A stretch of DNA of 64,000 nt from Neobacillus sp. CF12 (GTDB lineage: Bacteria; Bacillota; Bacilli; Bacillales; Cytobacillaceae). Within the stretch, counting starts at the first letter, position 1; each line of letters starts with the position of its first letter. Made by a program: the position numbers and the translations under genes. Below the pieces are notes generated by a model that searched no databases, was not told where the DNA came from, and saw only the letters and a program-made list of their open reading frames with translations. This document shows positions 24,383 to 33,283 of this stretch, in pieces. Where the stretch lies: the NCBI RefSeq assembly GCF_030348765.1, contig NZ_JAUCEU010000007.1, positions 1,110,501-1,174,500 of the forward strand, given 5' to 3'.

Positions 24383-26362
24383 TCAAAATACCTCTGACAA
24401 TACCTTCGATTCTTTATTTTGAATAACCAGTGATTCAAGTACATATGACTTTTCAAATCCATCTTTTATCGCATTCGTAATTGAGCCAGGATTAATGGCG
24501 TCACCGATGACAAAAACGTTATCAAAATGTTGGCTATACATTTCTTCTAAAGGATTAAAAGACTCTGTTCCCATCGAGAACACAACATGGTCCACAATGA
24601 TTTCACGCTGTTCGTCCAGACTATTCATAATCATCATTGAATGTGGAAGGATGTTGGCTACTTTATGATTTTCAATAATCTCAACGTTCGCTTTTTTCAA
24701 ACGATTGATTAGCATCATTCTGGTAGGTGGTGTAACTTTGCTGCCTGTTTCTGTTGGAACTTCCACCAGCACAACATCATTTCCTCTAGAAGCGAGCTGG
24801 CTCGTTACGCTATAACAAACCATCCCACTTCCTACGACTACAATCTTTTTATGTGTAAAATCTTTTCGATGTAATAAAACATCTTCGTAATCACAAACCA
24901 TCGGGTGATTTACCCCATCCACTTTTGGAATAATTGGTTTGGCACCTGTCGCAAGAAAGATTGCAAATGGATCCAACGCTTTGACTTTTTCAATCGAAGC
25001 TCCAGTATTAAGCCGAACATCAACGTTTAATCTTTCCATTTCATTGGTATGATATTGAATCATCCAGTTCATTTTCTCTTGTGCTTTTGGCTGTGTTACT
25101 AGATTTAATTGGCCGCCAAGCTTGATGTCCTTTTCGAAAATCGTTACATTATAGCCTTTTAAGGTTAAAACTCTCGCAGCCTCCATTCCACCTGGACCGC
25201 CGCCTACAATTGCTACATTTCGTTTTTCGTCGATAGGCTTGAGTTCTCTAAACTCTAGTTCTCTGCCTGTTCTAACGTTTAAGGAGCACGAAACATGGGG
25301 GCCTCCTCTCGTACAATTTAAGTAGCAAATACACTTGCGAATTTCATTTTCCCTGCTTTCCAATGCTTTTTTCGCCCATTCAGGATCCGCAAGGTGGGAA
25401 CGTCCCATTGCAATAAAGTCTGCCTTTCCTTCTGCCAAAACCTTCTCAGCAAATTCTGGTTCACGAATAACTCCCACTGTAATGACAGGGATATCCACAA
25501 CTTTTTTCATTGCTTCTGCCAGATACACTCGCCAGCCTTGTTCAAACATCATTGATTCAACCATTTTATCCATGGAATTATAGTTTCCACAGCTAGCGTG
25601 GATAGCGTCTACTCCGATTTTTTCCAAGGAAATGGAAATTTTCTCACTTAATTCAATCGTGGTTCCGCCTTCTTCAAATTCATCTACACTTAAGCGTATG
25701 CTAACTGGAAAATCATGACCGCATTTTTCCTTTATACCGACAACGATTTCCTCAACAAACCTCATTCTATTTTCAAAACTGCCACCATATTCATCATTTC
25801 TTAAATTCGTGTTCGGACTGAGGAATTGGTTGATCAAGTAGCCGTGAGCGCCATGTAACTCCACACCATCTGCACCAGCACGTTTACATCTTAATGCACC
25901 CATTACAAATTTATTAATGGTCTCTCTTACCTCAGCATTGGTTAATTCTCTTGGTTCCTCCCCAATGGCTGCACATGTAACAGGACTAGGTGCAACAATT
26001 TGTCTCCCCCCTCCTAAAATATGTGTAGAGGTTTCTCTTCCAGAATGTTGTAGTTGTACAAATAGTTTGGCTCCGTATTTCTGTACAGCAACCGCCAACC
26101 GATGGATTCCCGGTATGAAACGGTCTTCATCAATCCTTAATTGATTAAAAGTGGATCTGCCATAGTCATAATCAATGGACGTGTATTCCACGATAATTAA
26201 CCCAGTTCCACCTTTTGCTCGTTCTTCATAGTAGGCAATTTGATGGTCAGTGACCTCTCCATTAGGACCGCCGAGATTGGTTCCCATCGCAGGCATGATG
26301 ACTCGATTTTTCAATACCAGATCCCCAATTCTTCCTTTTGAAAATAAATGATTGTACTTCAT
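24383..26362 (-). CDS. NADH:flavin oxidoreductase / 2,4-dienoyl-CoA reductase-like enzyme
   Basis: The 659-residue protein has an OYE-type FMN barrel (residues about 1-340, with GVELHGAHGYLINQFLSP), a short Cys cluster and a C-terminal FAD/NAD(P) module (VAIVGGGPGGMEAARVL; VVVGSGMVCYSVTSQL). This is the FadH/TMADH/enoate reductase architecture. It should reduce an activated C=C bond using NAD(P)H; the substrate is unknown. The cluster reads CICYLNC-x8-C, giving spacing C-x-C-x3-C-x8-C, tighter than the usual C-x2-C-x3-C-x11-C. AAAGGAGG precedes the ATG. Confidence 0.88.
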   Translation of the reverse strand: MKYNHLFSKGRIGDLVLKNRVIMPAMGTNLGGPNGEVTDHQIAYYEERAKGGTGLIIVEYTSIDYDYGRSTFNQLRIDEDRFIPGIHRLAVAVQKYGAKLFVQLQHSGRETSTHILGGGRQIVAPSPVTCAAIGEEPRELTNAEVRETINKFVMGALRCKRAGADGVELHGAHGYLINQFLSPNTNLRNDEYGGSFENRMRFVEEIVVGIKEKCGHDFPVSIRLSVDEFEEGGTTIELSEKISISLEKIGVDAIHASCGNYNSMDKMVESMMFEQGWRVYLAEAMKKVVDIPVITVGVIREPEFAEKVLAEGKADFIAMGRSHLADPEWAKKALESRENEIRKCICYLNCTRGGPHVSCSLNVRTGRELEFRELKPIDEKRNVAIVGGGPGGMEAARVLTLKGYNVTIFEKDIKLGGQLNLVTQPKAQEKMNWMIQYHTNEMERLNVDVRLNTGASIEKVKALDPFAIFLATGAKPIIPKVDGVNHPMVCDYEDVLLHRKDFTHKKIVVVGSGMVCYSVTSQLASRGNDVVLVEVPTETGSKVTPPTRMMLINRLKKANVEIIENHKVANILPHSMMIMNSLDEQREIIVDHVVFSMGTESFNPLEEMYSQHFDNVFVIGDAINPGSITNAIKDGFEKSYVLESLVIQNKESKVLSEVF

Positions 26363-26516
26363 CCAATTCCTCCTTTATTATTTGTTCAATATTTCACAAA
26401 CTTATGTAAAAAAAATATTCCCAGCTATTTTTATAAGGGATTAAAATGAAGATATCTGTGAATTACGAGTGACAATTAGCAAGAAATGGTTATTTTTGAA
26501 TAAGATAAATCCACAT

Positions 26517-26547
26517 AAAAAAGGATACAAAATTTTTGTATCCTTTC
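26517..26547. terminator. Terminator after the threonine aldolase gene
   Basis: AAGGATACAAAAA and TTTTTGTATCCTT form an almost uninterrupted palindrome flanked by A-run and T-run sequence. Confidence 0.8.
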
Positions 26548-26563
26548 TAATTACTCCAAAAAG

Positions 26564-27589
26564 TTACAAGATCTTTTTCAAATCTTCTATAAGACTATTT
26601 ACCTCTTCCTCTTTAGTTGCCCACGAGGTTACGAAGCGAATAGCGGATGAATCAGAATCTACCTTCTCCCATATATGAAAGGCATAGTTTTTTTGCAATT
26701 CGCTGATGGCAGCATTCGTTAGAATTGGAAAAATCTGATTGGATGGGGAGTGGGTCAGAAACTCTACATTCGCTTTCACGAGCTCTTCCCTAATCTTGCC
26801 CGCCATCTTATTGGCATACTTAGCCAAATCAAAGAACAAATTATCCCGGAAAAGCTCAAGAAACTGGATACCCATCAATCTTCCTTTTGCGAGAAGCGCC
26901 CCTTTTTGCTTAATATGATAACGAAAGTCCTCTTTTAAGGCATCACGACAAATGACTAATGCCTCTCCGATCAGCGCTCCATTCTTCGTTCCGCCAATAT
27001 AGAAAGCATCCACCAGCCTTGGGAGATCGCTCAACTGAAGGTCATTCTCTTCTGAACATAACGCAGAACCGAGTCTTGCACCGTCCATATATAAAATGAG
27101 TTGATTACGTTGGCAGAAATCATGTAACTCCTGTAGTTCGCTTTTTGTATAAATGGAACCTATCTCAGTAGAGTTTGATATGTATACTAATTTCGGCTTC
27201 ACCATGTGTTCATCTGGATGACCGTCGAGGACTCCCTGTAAATCGGCGGGTGAAAGTTTTCCATCTTTCCCCTCAACAGATAGTATTTTATGACCAGTTG
27301 CCTCAATGGCACCTGTCTCATGCCCGAGAATATGTCCGCTGCTTACGGCGATTGCTGCTTCATGTGGTCTAAGGAATGCCGAAATCGCAATAAGGTTGGT
27401 TTGTGTTCCGCCAGATAAGAAATGAATATCAACATCATTTCTACCGATTTTTTCCTTGATAAGATCAATGGCTTGCCGTGAATATCGGTCTTCCCCATAC
27501 CCTTCGTCCTGCTCCAGGTTTGTTTCGAGTAATGCATTCAATATTCTAGGATGTGCCCCTTCGCTGTAATCGTTCTTAAAGCTGTACAT
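26564..27589 (-). CDS. Low-specificity L-threonine aldolase family protein
   Basis: The 341-residue PLP enzyme has the beta-eliminating-lyase fold: HFLSGGTQTNLIAISAFLRP, the glycine- and His-rich AVSSGHILGHETGAIEATG, the cofactor aspartate in LYMDGARLGSAL, and the Schiff-base lysine in FYIGGTKNGALIG. The expected reaction is L-threonine or L-allo-threonine to glycine and acetaldehyde. GGAGG precedes the ATG. It is transcribed alone, divergent from the KtrB-type gene. Members of this family vary in substrate, so exact specificity is inferred. Confidence 0.88.
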   Translation of the reverse strand: MYSFKNDYSEGAHPRILNALLETNLEQDEGYGEDRYSRQAIDLIKEKIGRNDVDIHFLSGGTQTNLIAISAFLRPHEAAIAVSSGHILGHETGAIEATGHKILSVEGKDGKLSPADLQGVLDGHPDEHMVKPKLVYISNSTEIGSIYTKSELQELHDFCQRNQLILYMDGARLGSALCSEENDLQLSDLPRLVDAFYIGGTKNGALIGEALVICRDALKEDFRYHIKQKGALLAKGRLMGIQFLELFRDNLFFDLAKYANKMAGKIREELVKANVEFLTHSPSNQIFPILTNAAISELQKNYAFHIWEKVDSDSSAIRFVTSWATKEEEVNSLIEDLKKIL

Positions 27590-27782
27590 TAAAATGCCTC
27601 CATTTTCAACTTTTAAATCTATTGTAAACTATCATACCAAGAATTCTTATGCCTTACCAAAATAAAGACACTTGTTTTTTAGGTAAAAAGAACCCTCGGG
27701 AATAACTACCAACTCAGCATTCTTTTTGTTATTATTACCAATATCAGTTCTTGATGACGGGTTATTGAGGGAGAGTGTATGA

Positions 27783-29129
27783 GTGGATATTTATAAAAGA
27801 AAAGGGAAAATGATTAGATTGCACCCTGCTCAAATACTTGTATTGGGCTTCGGATCTCTAATATTATTGGGGACTATCCTTTTTATGCTGCCGATTGCTA
27901 CTTATGAAGAGGGACGTGGACTAAGCTTCATTGATGCTTTATTTGAGGCAACATCAGCTGTTTGTGTTACTGGGTTGGCGGTTGTCGATACGGGAACAAC
28001 TTTTACCTTGTTTGGAGAGATTGTCCTCCTTTGCTTGATTCAAGTTGGCGGCTGGGGATTTATGACGACAGGAATATTTATGTTCATTATCTTAGGGAAA
28101 AAAATCGGATTAAAGGAACGCTTACTGCTGCAAGATTCACTCAATGTATTTTCTCTAGCGGGTGTTGTCACCTTAGTTAAGCGAATCATTCTTATAACAT
28201 TTATAGTTGAATTGCTGGGAGCTACTGCTTTAGCGATTCGCTGGTCATTTGAAATGCCGTTTGGGAAAGCCATTTATTATGGAATCTTCCATTCCATTTC
28301 CGCCTTCAATAATGCTGGTTTCGGGCTAGAACCTGATAATTTAAGTAAATGGGTAGGTGACCCTACGGTAAACATCGCCATCACTTCTCTGTTCATTACA
28401 GGAGGTATTGGGTTTACCGTTATTCTTGATTTATGGGCTAAGAAATCTTTTCGTAAACTATCGCTGCATTCTAAAGTAGCACTACTCATGTCACTCTTCT
28501 TAAATATTGCAGGATTCCTTATTATCTTGGTTTCTGAGTATAATAATTCTTCAACTATTGGAAACCTTGCGTTTGAAGATAAGCTTTGGGCTTCCTATTT
28601 TCAAGGAGTGGTAACCAGGACTGCTGGTTTTAATACGATTGATATTGGAGCCATGAATCTCTCCTCGCTTGTTTTTATGATGGCACTGATGTTTATAGGA
28701 GCATCTTCTGGATCGACTGGTGGTGGAATTAAAGTAACTACCTTTGCTATCATTATTTTGGCTTTTTGGGCAGTGGTGACAAATCGAGACAATGTGAACT
28801 TATTTAAAAGAAGAATTTCTTGGGAATTGGTAAATAAATCATTATCAATCGTGGTAGCTGCGATATTTTTTATCTTTCTAATTTTCTTTTTGCTAACTTT
28901 TACTGAAAAAGCGGTTATGAGTAAACTACTATTTGAAACCATTTCAGCCTTTGGAACCGTAGGATTGTCAGCAAATTTCACACCAGAACTCTCTCCATTT
29001 GGAAGGATATTAATTACCATTATGATGTTTATAGGAAGACTTGGTCCCTTAACCATGGCATTTGCTTTATTGAATCCTCGAAAAGAAGCGAAGGTTAAAT
29101 ATGCAGAAGAGAAAATATTAATTGGCTAA
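27783..29129 (+). CDS. Ktr-type potassium uptake channel subunit (KtrB/KtrD family)
   Basis: The 448-residue membrane protein belongs to the TrkH/KtrB superfamily. The four pore regions are visible: FEATSAVCVTGLAV, HSISAFNNAGFGLE, GVVTRTAGFNTID and ISAFGTVGLSANF, with the gating-loop-type GASSGSTGGGIKVTTF. It conducts K+ with Na+ dependence, regulated by a cytosolic KtrA/KtrC nucleotide-binding subunit not encoded here. As a lone gene it resembles KtrD more than the ktrAB operon. The start is GTG after GAGGGAGAG; the overlapping ATG at 27779 runs into a stop. A long-looped hairpin (AAAAAGAA/TTCTTTTT, about 27683-27728) lies in the leader. Confidence 0.9.
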   Translation: MDIYKRKGKMIRLHPAQILVLGFGSLILLGTILFMLPIATYEEGRGLSFIDALFEATSAVCVTGLAVVDTGTTFTLFGEIVLLCLIQVGGWGFMTTGIFMFIILGKKIGLKERLLLQDSLNVFSLAGVVTLVKRIILITFIVELLGATALAIRWSFEMPFGKAIYYGIFHSISAFNNAGFGLEPDNLSKWVGDPTVNIAITSLFITGGIGFTVILDLWAKKSFRKLSLHSKVALLMSLFLNIAGFLIILVSEYNNSSTIGNLAFEDKLWASYFQGVVTRTAGFNTIDIGAMNLSSLVFMMALMFIGASSGSTGGGIKVTTFAIIILAFWAVVTNRDNVNLFKRRISWELVNKSLSIVVAAIFFIFLIFFLLTFTEKAVMSKLLFETISAFGTVGLSANFTPELSPFGRILITIMMFIGRLGPLTMAFALLNPRKEAKVKYAEEKILIG

Positions 29130-29130
29130 T

Positions 29131-29168
29131 ACAAAAACACCGTATATTTTGGACGGTGTTTTTGTATT
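29131..29168. terminator. Bidirectional terminator between KtrB-type and SRPBCC genes
   Basis: AAAAACACCGT pairs with ACGGTGTTTTT around a 9-nt loop. Confidence 0.85.
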
Positions 29169-29170
29169 TA

Positions 29171-29608
29171 TTAATTATTTTCAAGGATGTCTTTAATTTT
29201 TTTTAAATCCTTCATGTTGGCTTTTCTCATCATTGTGGCCATGAAAGGAGACATTATCTTGCTATATCCAGTAGGATTCCCTGTGTTTCTTAATGTCATT
29301 TTCGTTCGATTTGCATCCATCACTTGCCATGTATAGGTGGTCTCCATAGGAAAAGGGCCTTGGGCAGTTTTCATCACTAGTTTCTTTCCTGGAATAAGTT
29401 CAACAATTTCATACACATAAGCAAGTTCTCGACCGAGAAACTTTGCTTTAAACGCAATTTGCGAACCTATCGCGAGTGGTTTTGGTGATCTCCACTCCGC
29501 TGAATGGATATTAACATACCATTCTGGAGCATGATCAGGATTCGATGCATACTCTGATACTTGTGAAATAGGACAGTTAATCATTATTTCTGTTACTACA
29601 TCTACCAT
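29171..29608 (-). CDS. SRPBCC (START-like) family protein
   Basis: The 145-residue protein has the polyketide-cyclase/SRPBCC layout: an early conserved strand ([20 protein letters not shown]), the [11 protein letters not shown] segment, central antiparallel strands and a C-terminal amphipathic helix ([20 protein letters not shown]). Such proteins bind hydrophobic ligands in a deep cavity; the ligand is unknown. GGAG precedes the ATG. It is single-gene and converges on the KtrB-type gene. Confidence 0.8.
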   Translation of the reverse strand: MVDVVTEIMINCPISQVSEYASNPDHAPEWYVNIHSAEWRSPKPLAIGSQIAFKAKFLGRELAYVYEIVELIPGKKLVMKTAQGPFPMETTYTWQVMDANRTKMTLRNTGNPTGYSKIMSPFMATMMRKANMKDLKKIKDILENN

Positions 29609-29727
29609 TTCAATTACTCCAACTTTCTTTTCATTACTGAGTGATTATAAAAATATTATCAACCTTATCGTACCATGTTGGGAATCTCTTGGTAAAGGCT
29701 ACGATATATTAGAAACTAACATAAAAA

Positions 29728-29752
29728 TACCGTCTAGTATTGTAAGACGGTA
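29728..29752 (-). terminator. Terminator after the 35-residue cationic protein gene
   Basis: On the minus strand ACCGTCT pairs with AGACGGT around a 9-nt loop and is followed by ATTTTTAT. It lies 45 bp beyond the stop of the small frame, which supports that frame being a gene. Confidence 0.65.
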
Positions 29753-29796
29753 ATTTCGTTTACTATTAATTATTCTAATTAAACTGGCATTGCCAC

Positions 29797-29904
29797 TTAT
29801 GCAATAAATCCTTTACTGATTAAATTAACGTGAGCTTTTTGTTTTAGTAATCGTAACTTCTGTTTTTTGGTTAACCTTCTCCAGAAACTAACTTTGAAAT
29901 ACAT
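29797..29904 (-). CDS. Cationic 35-residue microprotein
   Basis: A minus-strand ATG seven bases after AGGAGG opens 35 codons: MYFKVSFWRRLTKKQKLRLL, then a KQKAH-rich tail ending GFIA and TAA. It has ten Lys/Arg and no acidic residue, and could form an amphipathic helix. I do not recognise a family. Supporting evidence is the strong ribosome site, a dedicated terminator downstream and its location in an otherwise empty 690-bp gap. Function is unknown; an RNA- or membrane-binding peptide is conceivable. Confidence 0.5.
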   Translation of the reverse strand: MYFKVSFWRRLTKKQKLRLLKQKAHVNLISKGFIA

Positions 29905-30211
29905 AAAAAGCCCTCCTGTCTATTCCTACAATTAGAAATCTTCTAAAGATACTTCTACACATTTCTACTCTTTTTATCTATTAAAATCGTCTATTCTATA
30001 TATTTTGTGATTGTATTTTTATTTTACCAAACAAATTATTTATTGAAAAATCAAAAAAGTCGACTATTTCTAACTAAATCTTACAAAATTCACTGTAAAT
30101 TTCACTATTAATACTACTCGGAATAGAATAACACTAGATAACTTCCAATTAATGTCGAAAAGTATTTTGAAAATTTCGATAATATATGTCTATATTGTGA
30201 ACTGTTTCTGA
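29905..30211. other. AT-rich intergenic stretch with no gene seen
   Basis: About 300 bp between the 35-residue frame and the next terminator. I see no ribosome site followed by a useful frame and no clear structured RNA. It presumably contains the promoter of the small gene, but no convincing -35/-10 pair stood out. Confidence 0.5.
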
Positions 30212-30246
30212 CAAAAAAAGCCCTCCAGTGAGTGCACTGAGGGCTT
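30212..30246. terminator. Bidirectional terminator after the carbonic anhydrase-like gene
   Basis: AAAAAGCCCTCCAGTG pairs, with one mismatch, with CACTGAGGGCTTTTT. There are T-runs on both strands. Confidence 0.85.
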
Positions 30247-30297
30247 TTTGACGATTATTATTAGATATACAGATTTGCATTGTTGTTTTCATGTTTC

Positions 30298-30963
30298 CTA
30301 ACAAGCTAGACCGCACGAACACTTATTTTTCCCAAAATACAAGGAATATGCTGCAGGGAATTCTGCATTCACACGCTGTACCGCTTTCGCAAACTCTTCC
30401 TCTGTTTTAGGTACAGTGGCTAAAACATTGGCTTTTTCATGTGTATCAATGTTTGCACCAGGTGGCACAAAGCTATTTGGTTTCAGTACCACTCCATTTG
30501 TAACCACTGCACCGGAGGAAATAAAACTTCCTTCCCCAACAATTGCATTATATACAATTGCTTTAAAACCAATAAAAACATTGTCATCCACCCTGCATGG
30601 TCCATGTATCAAGGACCCATGCGCACAAGAAACCCGATTCCCTAAATATATAGAGTAATGTTTGTTGTTCATTTCAAAATACTTATTTTTTAAGCCATGT
30701 AAAATCACACCATCCTGAAGATTACTATTACTGCCAATAAAAAACGGAGTCCCCTCATCGGCACGGATACTAACAAATGGACCTACATACGTATTTTTCT
30801 GAATCGTCACATCTCCTACCACATACGTAAAAGGACTTAGGAATGCCTGACTATGAATATTCGGAAACCTGGCATAAGGATTTACCGAAGTTGGCGGATT
30901 ATAGCCCACATAGTAACTATATAGATTTAGCGGCCAATTCTGATACCCTTGATGATTCCACAA
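30298..30963 (-). CDS. Gamma-class carbonic anhydrase-like hexapeptide protein (CcmM/CamH type)
   Basis: The 221-residue protein is a left-handed beta helix with gamma-carbonic anhydrase zinc ligands His89 (VILHG), His115 and His120 (CAHGSLIHG), the SIRADEG arginine/aspartate pair and NLQDG. A loop of about 12 residues between His89 and the IYLGNRVS strand resembles the CcmM arrangement. It would hydrate CO2 if active. The tail ends in CSCGLAC, three cysteines in seven residues, possibly a metal or disulfide site. The start is TTG after AAGGAG, spaced about ten bases. The gene is monocistronic. Confidence 0.85.
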   Translation of the reverse strand: MWNHQGYQNWPLNLYSYYVGYNPPTSVNPYARFPNIHSQAFLSPFTYVVGDVTIQKNTYVGPFVSIRADEGTPFFIGSNSNLQDGVILHGLKNKYFEMNNKHYSIYLGNRVSCAHGSLIHGPCRVDDNVFIGFKAIVYNAIVGEGSFISSGAVVTNGVVLKPNSFVPPGANIDTHEKANVLATVPKTEEEFAKAVQRVNAEFPAAYSLYFGKNKCSCGLAC

Positions 30964-31114
30964 AAGTTACCATCTCCTTAATTTTCGAAAATCGTTAATA
31001 TGTATGTATGAAAATAAAACATATACATAGAATAATAACTTTCATATACACAAAACGCTGCATAAATAGGCGAAAATGTATAAATGGTGCCTGTCACCGC
31101 CAGAATCCCATTAT

Positions 31115-31615
31115 TTATTGGGACTCTGGCTGTTTTTCAGTTTTTTCTTCGGTGTTTATTGTTTGCTGCTGATTGGTTTTGAACATGTCTTTGGATAGGG
31201 CGTTTAGTTTGTTTACGAACCGGTTGAATCCAAATCCCACAAAGAAGGCGAAGCTTATTTGTGCATATGGAGTATCGTCAAAGTCGACGAACTCGATTAG
31301 TAAGATTCCACTTTGGATTAAGGTAACTGCTACTATTGCTGTACCGGTAGCAAAGATTGGATAAAAGAAGTACATAATCCATTGTCGATATTCATTCAAT
31401 TCATCTTTCATATAGTGCGAACAGAACATATATAAATGGCGAAGTGAACCTCCAATGGATCCCGCGAAGAAATAATAAAGGAAAATCTTTATGTCATCTA
31501 TAAAGGGGAATTTATCATCAAGTGCACCTGTCCAAACTACTCCAATTGCTATGAAACTCCCAAAGAACAGAAGCGAAAGATATAGTAAAATACCGGCTTT
31601 TAACCAAGTACTCAT
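31115..31615 (-). CDS. Hypothetical membrane protein with about four helices
   Basis: The product of about 166 residues has hydrophobic segments near the N-terminus (GILLYLSLLFFGSFIAIGVV), at FLYYFFAGSIGGSL, at IMYFFYPIFATGTAIVAVTL and at AQISFAFFVGFGFNRFV, then a polar Gln/Glu-rich tail. I do not recognise a family. ATG at 31615 is preferred over the GTG at 31624 because GGGGTG is well spaced before it. A hairpin (CCAGAGTCCCA and its partner) overlaps the stop but lacks a T-run. Confidence 0.6.
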   Translation of the reverse strand: MSTWLKAGILLYLSLLFFGSFIAIGVVWTGALDDKFPFIDDIKIFLYYFFAGSIGGSLRHLYMFCSHYMKDELNEYRQWIMYFFYPIFATGTAIVAVTLIQSGILLIEFVDFDDTPYAQISFAFFVGFGFNRFVNKLNALSKDMFKTNQQQTINTEEKTEKQPESQ

Positions 31616-31726
31616 CCAAATCACCCCACATTACTCTATCCTATGAGGTAATGGATGGTGGTGTGAATGAATGCGTTTTTCAGAAAGTTTAAATGTTATT
31701 TTAATGTTAAACACCTTTTTACTCAA

Positions 31727-31760
31727 GAAAAAATGACGTAAATTTATACGCCATTTTTTC
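31727..31760. terminator. Bidirectional terminator downstream of the luciferase-like gene
   Basis: GAAAAAATGACGTA pairs, with one G-U type mismatch, with TACGCCATTTTTTC around a 6-nt loop. The short frame drawn across this region is a shadow of this non-coding stretch. Confidence 0.75.
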
Positions 31761-31882
31761 ACTGTTATACGATTGTTTCCTAAAATGTAGTCATGCGATA
31801 ATTTCGGTAACAATCCTCGCTCATTGTGCCCTAATAATTCACACAGCCTCACATTCCGTCACAATCACTCCTTAAGAAAAAA

Positions 31883-32884
31883 CTACTTTCCCTCAACAAC
31901 TTCTTTAAATATTTCATACGAACGTATTTGTTTATCAGGATCGTAGATATAGGACACTGCCATGATTTCATCTACTGCATAAATGTCTTGGAAATCTGTC
32001 AACTGCTGACGGATGGTTTCTTTGCTCCCCAATAAGGTTACGCTTGACATAGACCTAGCCATTTCTTCCTCCATCGGAGTCCAAATTCCATCCATGCTTT
32101 CTACAGGCGGCTGTAACGGATTACGTGAACCACGGACAACATTTAAGAAAAACTGATGCATCGTGGTTTGTAAGATTCGAGCCTCTTCATCCGTTTCCGC
32201 AGCAATAACATTCATACATACCATCATATACGGTTTGTCTAGATACTCAGAAGGCTGGAATCTTTCTCGATAAATGGAAATCGCTTCGCCCATCATTTTT
32301 GGTGCGAAATGAGATGCAAATACATATGGCAGTCCTAAACTTGCGGCTAGATAGGCTGAATCTGTGGAGGAACCCAGAATATAAATTGGTACATTGGTTT
32401 CTACACCAGGATAAGCTCTCACATATCCTTGGTGCTCTTCCGGACCAAAGTAAGTTAGCAATGCCTTCACATCGTCAGGAAAGGTATAGACTGAATCATT
32501 TTTTGAGCGTCGCAATGCATTAGCCGTCATCATATCAGTACCAGGTGCACGCCCTAGTCCCAGTTCTACTCGATTCGGATAAATGGTTGCCATTGTACCG
32601 AATTGTTCAGCTACCACAAGTGGCGAATGATTTGGCAGCATAATCCCGCCAGATCCTACCTTGATTGTGTTCGTGTGCTCTAACGTATGCTTAATTAAAA
32701 TCGGGGTCGCTGAACTGACAAGTGTCGGAGTATTATGGTGCTCAGCAATCCAATATCGTTGATAGCCCATTTTTTCCGTTGCTTGTGCAAGAGCTGTCAT
32801 TTCATCTATGGCTTCTTTTGAACTCTTCCCCTGGCGAATCGGGGCTAAATTCAAGACAGATACAGGTATATTAATAGTTCCCAT
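31883..32884 (-). CDS. LLM-class flavin-dependent oxidoreductase (luciferase-like)
   Basis: The 333-residue protein has the bacterial-luciferase-like barrel with MGYQRYWIAEHHNTPTLVSS, VGSGGIMLPNHSPLVVAEQ and VELGLGRAPGTD. These motifs belong to the MsnO8/YddN-type group that uses reduced FMN (or F420 in other bacteria). The substrate is unknown; members are often annotated as alkanal monooxygenases. The start ATG has AAAGGA twelve bases upstream, rather far. It is monocistronic. Confidence 0.88.
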   Translation of the reverse strand: MGTINIPVSVLNLAPIRQGKSSKEAIDEMTALAQATEKMGYQRYWIAEHHNTPTLVSSATPILIKHTLEHTNTIKVGSGGIMLPNHSPLVVAEQFGTMATIYPNRVELGLGRAPGTDMMTANALRRSKNDSVYTFPDDVKALLTYFGPEEHQGYVRAYPGVETNVPIYILGSSTDSAYLAASLGLPYVFASHFAPKMMGEAISIYRERFQPSEYLDKPYMMVCMNVIAAETDEEARILQTTMHQFFLNVVRGSRNPLQPPVESMDGIWTPMEEEMARSMSSVTLLGSKETIRQQLTDFQDIYAVDEIMAVSYIYDPDKQIRSYEIFKEVVEGK

Positions 32885-33283
32885 TATTTATATAAGTCCT
32901 TTCTTTTTAAAGGTATAGTCTATTGTAACAATAGAAATACAGGAAACAAACTTATTTGCTTTGGCTTCAAGATTCCTTCATTAACCTTTGTAACTTTATA
33001 ATAAATGATTCACAGGTTTTTGTTTATTTCAAAAAGTCCTACACAAGTTTTTGGCTTCATTAGGACCACTTTTCCAATCCAATCGAACGTTTGGGCTTCA
33101 TAAACGATTTCCCACCTTAACAACTTGTTAAATTCTAGCACAAACTCTATCAATATGGTATTTACTTCCAAACAATAGTCTTCTAATTGTCTTATCCATG
33201 TAACTTAACTGTAATACTAATCTATTTTTTCAATTCATAGTAATAGAGTTAAATACATTAAACCAACTTGGAGGACTAGAATT
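32885..33283. other. 400-bp intergenic region with irregular GGCTTCA repeats
   Basis: There is no gene here. GGCTTCA occurs at 32963, 33053 and 33094; the last two are followed by GGACCAC or CCCACC after a short gap, faintly recalling the 52-bp repeat core but without a fixed period. The promoter of the SleB-like gene must lie in the right half. Confidence 0.4.

Noticed and set aside
28601..29056. 151-residue minus-strand frame inside the KtrB-type gene
   Set aside because: Shadow frame opposite a well-recognised membrane protein.
30970..30985. CodY-like site AATTTTCGAAAAT before the carbonic anhydrase gene
   Set aside because: It lacks the central W of the 15-bp CodY motif and is only a short AT-rich palindrome.
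31631..31852. 73-residue minus-strand frame
   Set aside because: It spans a bidirectional terminator and has no recognisable protein features.
32950..33110. Third locus of the 52-bp repeat family
   Set aside because: GGCTTCA copies are 90 and 41 bp apart and lack the TCGGKCACTC-N14-TGACC core, so the resemblance is too weak.
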